A stretch of DNA of 64,000 nucleotides from Arthrobacter sp. PAMC25564 (GTDB lineage: Bacteria > Actinomycetota > Actinomycetes > Actinomycetales > Micrococcaceae). The stretch spans positions 1,302,001-1,366,000 of the forward strand of contig NZ_CP039290.1 of NCBI RefSeq assembly GCF_004798705.1, given 5' to 3'. Below are positions 7,987 through 14,702 of this stretch, piece by piece. Position 1 is the stretch's first letter; every line of letters starts with the position of its first letter. The notes below the pieces were generated by a model. It was not told the origin of the DNA. It ran no database searches and saw nothing but the letters and a program-made list of their open reading frames with translations. The position numbers and the translations under genes were made by a program.

Positions 7987-9315
7987 CTAGGCCTTGGGAC
8001 GCATGTCGTAGATCCGGCGCAGCTTGCCGTTGGACCGCTCGAGCGACCCCGGATCGACGACGTCGACCGTGCAGGAGGACCCGACGTGGATCTTGATCTG
8101 CTGCTGCAGGGTCCGGGCTGCCGCCGCGCTTCCCTCGACGGTGACGGACTCGCGGCGCTCGATCTTGACCGTCAACTGGTCCATCCGCTGGCCCTCAGGG
8201 CGGGAAAGCTCGAGCTGGAAGTGCGGGCTCAGCTCCGGGATGCGCAGCGCGATTTCCTCGATCTGGGAGGGGAACAGGTTCACGCCGCGCAGGATGATCA
8301 TGTCATCGCTGCGGCCGGTGATGCGGCCCATCCGGCGGTGCGCGGGGCGTGCGGTGCCGGGCAGCAGCCGGCTCAGGTCCTTGGTGCGGTACCGGATGAT
8401 CGGCAGCGCCTCCTTGGTGAGGGAGGTGAAGACCAGTTCGCCGGGTTCGCCGTCGCCCAGGACGATGGAGGAGTCGAAGGCGTCGATGATCTCGGGGCGG
8501 AAGTGGTCCTCCCAGATGTGGCTGCCGTCCTGCGTTTCCACGGCTTCGCCGGCCACGCCCGGGCCCATGACCTCGGAGAGCCCGTAGATGTCACACGCCT
8601 TGATGTTCATCATCACTTCGAGCTCGTGGCGCATTTCCTCGGTCCACGGCTCGGCACCCAGGACGGCGTACTTCAGCGAGGTGGAGGCCGGGTCGATGCC
8701 CTGCTTGGCCATGGCGTCGGCGATGGTCAGCAGGTAGGTGGGGGTGGCCAGGATGGCGTCGGGCTTGAAGTCCTGGATCAGCGTGATCTGGCGTTCGGTC
8801 TGGCCGCCGGAGATCGGGATGACGGTGCAGCCCAGGGCCTCCGCGCCGGCGTGGGCGCCCATGCCGCCGGTGAACAGACCGTAGCCGTAGGCGTTGTGGA
8901 CCTTCATGCCCGGGCGGACGCCGGCCATGCGCAGGCAGCGTGCCACGAGCTTGGCCCAGTCGGCGAGGTCCTTCTTGGTGTAGCCCACCACGGTGGCGCG
9001 GCCGGTGGTGCCGGAGCTGGCGTGGATGCGGGCCACCTCGTGCTGGGGCACGGCGAACATGCCGAAGGGGTACTCCAGGCGGAGGTCTTCCTTGGTGGTG
9101 AAGGGGAACTTGCCAAGGTCGGAGAGCTCGCGGAGGTCCGTGGGGTGCACCCCGGTCTCGTCAAACTTGCGCTTGTACAGGGGAACTCGGTCATAGGCGT
9201 AGGCCACGGTGTGCTGCAGGCGGCTGAGCTGCAGCGCCTCCAGCTCGTCGCGGGACATGGTTTCCTCGCGGTCCAGGACTGCATCAGTGGTGGCGGCGAC
9301 GGTTTCTTGCGTCAT
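7987..9315 (-). CDS. paaK: Phenylacetate-CoA ligase
   Basis: A 442-residue AMP-forming ligase that makes phenylacetyl-CoA from phenylacetate, CoA and ATP, the first step of the pathway and the source of the inducer for PaaR. The ATP-binding loop is ASSGTTGRATVVGYT (about 99-113). The family adenylate motifs follow, including YGLSEVMGPGV, the hinge TGRSDDMIILRGVNLFP and a C-terminal ACT-like/PaaK_C domain with the catalytic Lys region NGKLRR. Length is normal for PaaK (430-440). It begins 15 bp after paaI on the same strand, so paaI-paaK are one transcript, probably driven from the paaI operator region; paaR follows after 84 bp. Confidence 0.95.
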   Translation of the reverse strand: MTQETVAATTDAVLDREETMSRDELEALQLSRLQHTVAYAYDRVPLYKRKFDETGVHPTDLRELSDLGKFPFTTKEDLRLEYPFGMFAVPQHEVARIHASSGTTGRATVVGYTKKDLADWAKLVARCLRMAGVRPGMKVHNAYGYGLFTGGMGAHAGAEALGCTVIPISGGQTERQITLIQDFKPDAILATPTYLLTIADAMAKQGIDPASTSLKYAVLGAEPWTEEMRHELEVMMNIKACDIYGLSEVMGPGVAGEAVETQDGSHIWEDHFRPEIIDAFDSSIVLGDGEPGELVFTSLTKEALPIIRYRTKDLSRLLPGTARPAHRRMGRITGRSDDMIILRGVNLFPSQIEEIALRIPELSPHFQLELSRPEGQRMDQLTVKIERRESVTVEGSAAAARTLQQQIKIHVGSSCTVDVVDPGSLERSNGKLRRIYDMRPKA

Positions 9316-9330
9316 CTGGGTTCCCTGTTT

Positions 9331-9864
9331 CTATTTCTTGGAGATGGTTCGGCTGCGGCCGCGGAACTCGGCGATGAGTTCACCCTGAAGGGGAGTTCCG
9401 GCGATGTCTGCGGGGAGTTGGCCGGGGATGGTTTCCGTCGGAGCCCCGCCCGCGGGGGATGCCGTGGAGTCCGGCACGGCGCCGGGATCGGCGGCGTAGA
9501 TCTGGACGTCGTACAGCCCGCTGCGCCCCGTGCTCGCGCGGCGGTTGGCGACGGCGGTCAGCACCTGGCCGCGGAAAGCCGGCTTCAGGAAGTTGATGTC
9601 GACGCCGGACGCGACGGTGATGGAATCGGCCGCGCCGGCTTGTGGGTCCGCCGGGTTGCAGGCAAGGGCGAAGGCCGTGTCACCGAAGGCGAAGATCATG
9701 CCGCCGTGCGCCATGCCGAAGCCGTTCAGCATTTCCTGCCGGAGCGTCATACGGATCGTGGCGTGCCCGTCGTCCAGTGCCAGCACTTCGATGCCCATCC
9801 ATTCGGAGGCATAGTCGTCCTGCAGGATGGGATGGGTGTCACCGGAAATGCTCACTTCAGCCAT
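9331..9864 (-). CDS. paaI: PaaI, (hydroxy)phenylacetyl-CoA thioesterase with an extra loop
   Basis: A hotdog thioesterase with the PaaI signature MAHGGMIFAFGDTAFA: HGG at 53-55 and the catalytic Asp62. PaaI frees CoA from stalled ring-hydroxylated intermediates of the paa pathway. At 177 residues it is about 30-35 longer than the usual 140-150. The excess is an Ala/Pro/Gly-rich stretch at about 123-160, between the last core strands and the C-terminal ELIAEFRGRSRTI strand. The insertion has no stop or frame problem. It is the first gene of the paaI-paaK unit, with the clearest PaaR-type palindrome of the window 23 bp upstream of its ATG. Confidence 0.92.
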   Translation of the reverse strand: MAEVSISGDTHPILQDDYASEWMGIEVLALDDGHATIRMTLRQEMLNGFGMAHGGMIFAFGDTAFALACNPADPQAGAADSITVASGVDINFLKPAFRGQVLTAVANRRASTGRSGLYDVQIYAADPGAVPDSTASPAGGAPTETIPGQLPADIAGTPLQGELIAEFRGRSRTISKK

Positions 9865-9886
9865 GCGTCGTTGCCTCCAGCTTTAT

Positions 9887-9908
9887 TTACCGAATGTTCA
9901 TTAGGTAA
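9887..9908. promoter_or_regulatory. Candidate PaaR operator upstream of paaI-paaK
   Basis: The most symmetric of the four sites: half-sites TTACCGAATG and CATTAGGTAA around a TT centre, with only one mismatched pair outside the centre. It is 22 bp long like the paaZ site and lies between divergent paaI (minus) and pta (plus). Confidence 0.7.
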
Positions 9909-10055
9909 TCCCATTTAGGTGCCTTCTGTCAAGGGGAGAAAGTATGGTGGGACACAGGACCGGACCTGTCCGGCCGGATATCTGGCGGTAAAACAACGAT
10001 CTGCGGCTCGTCGGTTTCACCACCAGCGGATGCACTGCACAGCAAAGGGCGAACT

Positions 10056-12200
10056 ATGGCCATGGGAATTTATGTCAGCGCGACGACGCCGGGCTCCGGC
10101 AAGTCGCTGATCGCCTTGGGCCTGGCGGACATGCTCCACCGGCACGCGGACCGGATCGGCTTCTTCAAGCCGGTGGTGGCCGGCCACGATGCCGCCTCGG
10201 ACCCCATGGTGGCCGTGATGAAGGCGCGCTTCGGCCTCGACGACGACCGCTGCCGCGGCGGGCTGACCTATGCCGAGGTCCGCGGGCTGCTGGCCGAGGG
10301 AAAGCGCGAGGAAATCGACTCCCGCTGCGTGGAGATCTTCGCCGACATCGCCAGGAACTGCGACGTCGTGATCGTTGAGGGGACCGACCTCACCGGCCAG
10401 GACGCCGCCGTCGAGTTCGACCTCAACGCCCGGCTGGCGAACAACCTGGCGGTGCCCGTCATCGCCGTCGTCGGGGCGAGGGGGCGGACCGTCGCGGAGG
10501 CCGCCGACGCCGTCGAGGTGGCCCGCAAGGAGCTCCTCGCCGAACGCTGCACGCTCCTGGCCATGATGGTCAACCGTGCCGACCCGGAGGACCTTGAGGG
10601 CATCGCCGCGGCCATCCGGCCCGGCGCGACGAACCGGCCGGTCTACGTTTTCCCGGAGCTGGAGGAGATCGCGCGGCCCACCACCGGGGAGGTGGCCGCG
10701 GCCCTCGGCCTGGGCCTGGTGGCCGGCCTGCCGGACCTGGAACGTGACGTGCGCTCCGTCAGGGTGGCCGCCATGAGCGTCGCCAACTTCCTGCGCGTGC
10801 TCGACGACGGCGCGCTCGTGATAGTCCCCGGTGACCGTGCGGACGTGCTGGTCGCCTGCCTGGCCTCATCATGGTCGCCGGAGTTCCCGGTGCCCTCGGC
10901 GCTGATCCTCACCGGCGGCCTCGCCCCCGAAGCCAACATCTATTCGCTGCTGGCCCAGGCACCCTTCCCGGTCTTCACGTCCCCGGACGACACCTACGTC
11001 ACGGCCAAGCGCGTCTCCGAGGTACGCAGCGAGATCTGGTCCGGGCACCGGCGGAAGGTGGCCTCGGCCCTGGGCCTGTGGTCCAAGCGGGTGGACGAGG
11101 CGGAGCTGCTGGAACGGCTGCACCTGCCGCTGCCGGAACGGATGACGCCGCTGCGCTTCCTGCATGACCTGATCGAGCGGGCCCGCTCGCAGCGCCGGCA
11201 CATCGTGCTCCCGGAGGGCAAGGACATCCGGATCCTGCGGGCCGCGGAAATCCTGCACCGCCGCGACGTCTGCGAGCTCACGCTGCTGGGCCGCGAGGCC
11301 GACGTCCGCGAGGCCGCGTCCACCCAGGGGATCGACCTGTCCGGCATCAACATCGTGGACCCGGCCACCTCGGAGCTGCGCATGGGCTTCGCGCAGAAGT
11401 ACGCGGAGCTGCGGGCGCACAAGGGGGTGGACCTGGCCAAGGCCCTCGAGGTGATGCAGGACGAGAGCTACTTCGGCACCATGATGGTCCAGCTCGGCGT
11501 CGTGGACGGAATGGTCTCCGGCGCCGCCCACACCACGGCCCACACGATCCGGCCGGCGCTGGAGTTCGTGAAGACCCGGCCGGGCGTCAAGATCGTTTCC
11601 TCCGTGTTCCTCATGCTGATGCCGGACCGGGTGCTGGTCTACGGCGATTGCGCAGTCAACCCCGAGCCCAACGTGGAGCAGCTGGCGGACATCGCCCTCG
11701 CCTCGGCCGAAACAGCGGTGCAGTTCGGCGTGGAGCCGCGGGTTGCGATGCTCTCCTACTCGACCGGCGGCTCCGGCTCCGGCGAGGCCGTGGACGCGGT
11801 CCGGCAGGCGACCGAGCTGGTGCGGGCCCGGCGCCCGGACCTCGCGGTGGAGGGCCCCATCCAGTACGACGCCGCCGTCGACGCCGCCATCGCCGAGTCC
11901 AAGATGCCCGGCTCGTCCGTGGCCGGGCAGGCGACGGTGTTCATCTTCCCCGACCTGAACACCGGCAACAACACCTACAAGGCGGTCCAGCAGTCCTCCG
12001 GCGCGGTCGCCGTCGGGCCCGTGCTGCAGGGCCTGCGCAAGCCCGTCAACGACCTCTCCCGGGGCTGCACGGTGGAGGACATCGTGAACACGGTGGCGAT
12101 CACCGCCATCCAGGCGCAGACGACGCCGGCGTCGGAGTCGCTGGAAATTCAGGCTGTACCGGCCGCAGCGGCGGCGCGGGCCGCAGAAGCCAAGGCATAG
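10056..12200 (+). CDS. pta: Phosphate acetyltransferase, long form
   Basis: A 714-residue long-form Pta that interconverts acetyl-CoA and acetyl phosphate. The N-terminal BioD-like P-loop domain shows TPGSGKS at about 11-17, a DRTGG domain lies at about 210-320, and the catalytic PTA/PTB domain fills about 375-700 (VLPEGKDIRILRAAE, SYSTGGSGSGEAVD, VAGQATVFIFPDLNTGN). Start ATG at 10056; an in-frame ATG two codons later is equally possible. ackA follows after 8 bp, so both are one operon that makes acetate plus ATP, or activates acetate in the reverse direction. The C-terminus ends in an Ala-rich tail after the core, probably disordered. Confidence 0.95.
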   Translation: MAMGIYVSATTPGSGKSLIALGLADMLHRHADRIGFFKPVVAGHDAASDPMVAVMKARFGLDDDRCRGGLTYAEVRGLLAEGKREEIDSRCVEIFADIARNCDVVIVEGTDLTGQDAAVEFDLNARLANNLAVPVIAVVGARGRTVAEAADAVEVARKELLAERCTLLAMMVNRADPEDLEGIAAAIRPGATNRPVYVFPELEEIARPTTGEVAAALGLGLVAGLPDLERDVRSVRVAAMSVANFLRVLDDGALVIVPGDRADVLVACLASSWSPEFPVPSALILTGGLAPEANIYSLLAQAPFPVFTSPDDTYVTAKRVSEVRSEIWSGHRRKVASALGLWSKRVDEAELLERLHLPLPERMTPLRFLHDLIERARSQRRHIVLPEGKDIRILRAAEILHRRDVCELTLLGREADVREAASTQGIDLSGINIVDPATSELRMGFAQKYAELRAHKGVDLAKALEVMQDESYFGTMMVQLGVVDGMVSGAAHTTAHTIRPALEFVKTRPGVKIVSSVFLMLMPDRVLVYGDCAVNPEPNVEQLADIALASAETAVQFGVEPRVAMLSYSTGGSGSGEAVDAVRQATELVRARRPDLAVEGPIQYDAAVDAAIAESKMPGSSVAGQATVFIFPDLNTGNNTYKAVQQSSGAVAVGPVLQGLRKPVNDLSRGCTVEDIVNTVAITAIQAQTTPASESLEIQAVPAAAAARAAEAKA

Positions 12201-12208
12201 GAGGCCCC

Positions 12209-13381
12209 ATGCTCGTGCTCGTGATCAATTCCGGTTCATCCTCGCTCAAGTACCAGGTCCGCGACGTCGCGGCCGGAAACGTGCTCACCGGGGGGCTGAT
12301 CGAGAAGATCGGCACCGGGGGAGGGCCCGCAGACCATGCCGAGGCGCTGGAGCTGGTGGCCGCCGCCATCCACGAGGTGCTGGGGGCGCGGAAGCTCGAC
12401 GCCGTCGGACACCGGGTGGTGCACGGCGGCGAGCGCTTCGGCGAGCCGATCCTGGTGGACTTCGAGATCACCCGCGCCATCGAGCAGCTCAGCCCGCTCG
12501 CGCCGCTGCACAACCCGGCACACGTGCTGGGCATCCGGGCGATCCTCAAGAAGTGGCCGGAGCTGCCGCAGGTGGCCGTGTTCGACACCGCCTTCCACCG
12601 CACCATGCCCGAGCGTGCCTGGCGGTACGCCGTCCCGCACGAGCTGTACGCGCGCCACGGGATCCGCCGCTACGGCTTCCACGGCACCTCGCACGAGTAC
12701 GTGGCGCACCGCACGGCGGCGCTGCTGGATCTGCCGCTGGAGGAGTTCGACGGCGTGATCGCCCACCTGGGCAACGGCGCCTCCGTCACGGCCATCCAGG
12801 GCGGCAGGTCCGTGGACACCTCCATGGGCTTCACCCCCCTGGAGGGCCTGGTGATGGGGACCCGCTCGGGGGACCTGGATCCGTCCATCCTGGTGTTCCT
12901 GGGCCGGGCGGGCTGGTCGACGGACCGGCTGGATGACATGCTCAACCGCAAATCCGGGCTCAAGGCCCTGGCCGGCAACAATGACATGCGCTCCGTGGTG
13001 GAAGCCGCCGAGGCCGGGAACGAACGGGCCGCGATGGCGCTGGATGTGGCCTCCTACCGGCTGGCCAAATACATCGGCGGCTATCACGTGGCCGTCAACG
13101 GGGCGAAGGCCATCGCGTTCACGGGCGGCATCGGCGAGAACTCCCAGGCCTTCCGCGCCCTCGTGGTGGACCGGCTGGGCGCCCTGGGCGTCGGGCTCGA
13201 CGCCCGTCTGAACCGCGTGCGGTCTTCGGAGCCGCGGGTGATTTCCACCGCGGATTCGGCCATCCCCGTCCTGGTGGTGCCCACCGACGAGGAGCGCGCC
13301 ATCGCGGAGGCCACCGCCGACGTCGTCAGCCGTTCAGCGGTCAATCGTTCAGCGGTCAATCGGTCAGCGGTTGCGCCGTAG
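12209..13381 (+). CDS. ackA: Acetate kinase
   Basis: A 390-residue acetate kinase of the ASKHA fold, converting acetyl phosphate and ADP to acetate and ATP. Visible family motifs are VLVINSGSSSLKY (N-terminus), GHRVVHGGE, FDTAFHRTMP, YGFHGTSHEYVA, HLGNGAS and FTGGIGENS. The start is the ATG at 12209 with GGAGG 5 bp before it; the open frame continues further upstream but that part overlaps pta and is not coding. The C-terminus carries an odd tail of three NRSAV-type repeats (12-15-bp tandem units at about 13328-13372) after the normal end of the family. A REP-like hairpin follows the stop. Confidence 0.95.
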   Translation: MLVLVINSGSSSLKYQVRDVAAGNVLTGGLIEKIGTGGGPADHAEALELVAAAIHEVLGARKLDAVGHRVVHGGERFGEPILVDFEITRAIEQLSPLAPLHNPAHVLGIRAILKKWPELPQVAVFDTAFHRTMPERAWRYAVPHELYARHGIRRYGFHGTSHEYVAHRTAALLDLPLEEFDGVIAHLGNGASVTAIQGGRSVDTSMGFTPLEGLVMGTRSGDLDPSILVFLGRAGWSTDRLDDMLNRKSGLKALAGNNDMRSVVEAAEAGNERAAMALDVASYRLAKYIGGYHVAVNGAKAIAFTGGIGENSQAFRALVVDRLGALGVGLDARLNRVRSSEPRVISTADSAIPVLVVPTDEERAIAEATADVVSRSAVNRSAVNRSAVAP

Positions 13382-13382
13382 C

Positions 13383-13453
13383 GGCCCCAACTAGCTCGCA
13401 GTTGTTGTCGTTTTGAGCGCCCAGAACGGCCCCAACTGCGAGTCAGTTGGGCC
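13383..13453. repeat. REP-like inverted repeat after ackA
   Basis: Two 21-22-bp arms, GGCCCCAACTAGCTCGCAGT at 13383 and its near-complement containing CAACTGCGAGTCAGTTGGG at 13433-13453, are separated by 28 bp. The arms would fold into a long stem. It starts 2 bp after the ackA stop and may double as terminator. The layout resembles palindromic intergenic elements that I associate with Arthrobacter chromosomes; the copy number is not visible here. Confidence 0.6.
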
Positions 13454-13471
13454 AAGGGTAGCGTTGGGGGC

Positions 13472-14044
13472 ATGACGGAACCCACGCCCCTCCCTCCGCT
13501 GCCCATCCGCACGGACCGGCTTGTGCTGCGCCGTTTCGAGGCCGGGGACCTGGCCGCCTACCACGCGTACCAATCCCTGCCGGAGACTGCCCGGTTCCTG
13601 CCCGGGGAGGCGAAGAGCTACACGCAGTCCATGGCGATGGTGGGCCGCTACGCCAACTTCGCCTTCGACAAGGAGGGCGACTGGATCTGCCTGGCCATCG
13701 AGGCCGCGGACGCACCCGGGCTGCTCGGCGAAGTGGTGCTGAAGTGGCTGCCGGGCCGCGGGCAGGCCGAGATCGGCTGGAGCCTCGCCCCGGCAGCCCG
13801 CGGAAAGGGCATCGCGGCTGAGGCCGCCGGAGTCATGTTGAAGCTGGGCTTCGAGGAACTCGGCTTCCACCGGATCGACGCCAAGCTGGACGCGCTGAAC
13901 ACGGCCTCCGCCGCGCTGTGTGAACGCCTCGGCATGCGGCTGGAGTCAACGCAGGTGGACAAGTGGCACTACAAGGGACGGTGGGCCACGGAAGTCGTCT
14001 ACGCCCTCCTTGCCGAGGAATGGAAGTCCCGGCAGCCCGTTTAG
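13472..14044 (+). CDS. GNAT-family N-acetyltransferase (RimJ/RimL type)
   Basis: A 190-residue acetyltransferase of the RimJ/RimL-like GNAT group (Acetyltransf_3). The family opening is at about 10-25 (IRTDRLVLRRFEAGDL). The acetyl-CoA loop is in ARGKGIAAEAAGVML (about 109-123). The late strand-helix is FHRIDAKLDALNTASAALCERLGM, followed by the terminal W.Y...YALLAEEW. Members acetylate protein N-termini, amino sugars or antibiotics; the substrate here is unknown. It lies alone between two hairpins with its own ATG, and has no operon partner. Confidence 0.85.
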   Translation: MTEPTPLPPLPIRTDRLVLRRFEAGDLAAYHAYQSLPETARFLPGEAKSYTQSMAMVGRYANFAFDKEGDWICLAIEAADAPGLLGEVVLKWLPGRGQAEIGWSLAPAARGKGIAAEAAGVMLKLGFEELGFHRIDAKLDALNTASAALCERLGMRLESTQVDKWHYKGRWATEVVYALLAEEWKSRQPV

Positions 14045-14057
14045 GACTCAGCGGTTC

Positions 14058-14103
14058 GCCAAAGATGGCCGCCATGGGAGGTTCCATAGCGGCCATCTTT
14101 GGC
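14058..14103. terminator. Long hairpin after the acetyltransferase gene
   Basis: A 15-bp perfect stem (GCCAAAGATGGCCGC, 14058-14072, with its complement at 14089-14103) continues after one mismatch for 4 more pairs. It starts 14 bp after the stop codon. It likely serves as terminator; the absence of a T-run and the length also suit a REP-type element. Confidence 0.55.
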
Positions 14104-14289
14104 AAACGGTGCCCGCAATCCGGCGCCCGGCTGGCCAAACACCCTTGCGTTGTCGGGGAGACCGCGACACTGATATGCAAAAGCTATTCAATGAGCCCGA
14201 AATAGGTATTTCCCATCGGGCAATGGGGACCCTACCGTTGAAACAACACCATTTTGTGATGTTCAACACACCGTAAGCAGCTTGTGTAG

Positions 14290-14400
14290 GACACCATCCG
14301 CTACTCGGACCGGCGCCTGGCGGATTACGCCCTCGACGGCCAGGTCGCCGCGGACGTCATGAGCAACGACGACGTCGGCCGGATCCTCAAACGCAACTAA
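14290..14400 (+). pseudogene. C-terminal remnant of an HpaB-like aromatic hydroxylase
   Basis: A 36-codon open stretch, bounded upstream by an in-frame TAG and lacking a credible start, encodes a tail ending LADYALDGQ....MSNDDVGRILKRN then stop. The last residues of the intact hydroxylase at 20525-22147 read MAEYDLDGW....[13 protein letters not shown]. The two share Y, LDG, D, SNDDV and LKR in register, and both end one residue after LKR. So this is almost certainly the end of a second HpaB-family gene whose body has been lost. Nucleotide identity is only partial, so it is an old paralogue rather than a fresh duplication. Confidence 0.7.
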
Positions 14401-14467
14401 CCCACCACCATCTGCCCGTGCCGCCTTATTTGGGGAAGCCGGTCCGGGCCCCTCTGAAGGACGCATC

Positions 14468-14611
14468 ATGACGGCAGCCAGCCACAACGACCTCCCAGAC
14501 CACGCCACATCGCCATCACCGGAGGGCCGCTTGACAGTGCTGGTCCATACGGCATGGGCCGGGTGGTACTACGAAGAGCCCGCGCTGGAAGGTGCGGTCT
14601 CCGCCGCCTAG
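14468..14611 (+). CDS. Small hypothetical ORF, possibly the start of a decayed gene
   Basis: ATG at 14468 preceded by GAAGGA, running 47 codons to TAG at 14611 (begins MTAASHNDLPDH, contains LVHTAWAGWYYEEP). I do not recognise it. It follows the HpaB remnant by 67 bp on the same strand, so it may be the broken 5' end of the gene that once followed that hydroxylase, or a non-coding open frame. Confidence 0.25.
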   Translation: MTAASHNDLPDHATSPSPEGRLTVLVHTAWAGWYYEEPALEGAVSAA

Positions 14612-14654
14612 GGGAAACAAGCACGGCCGGATCGGCGAGGATTGCCGTCAGGGC

Positions 14655-14702
14655 GCCCCGCGCAGCCACTTCATCGAAACGCGGCCCCGCGCAGCCACTT
14701 CA
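14655..14702. repeat. 19-bp direct repeat overlapping the regulator stop codon
   Basis: GCCCCGCGCAGCCACTTCA occurs at 14655-14673 and again at 14684-14702 (29-bp period). The second copy contains the stop codon of the LuxR-type regulator (14700-14702), so a short tandem duplication has occurred at the 3' end of that gene. Confidence 0.7.

Noticed and set aside
7918..9918. Open frame of about 660 codons on the plus strand over paaK and paaI
   Set aside because: Composition (Gly/Gln/His/Asp) and its lying exactly opposite two recognised genes show it is a shadow.
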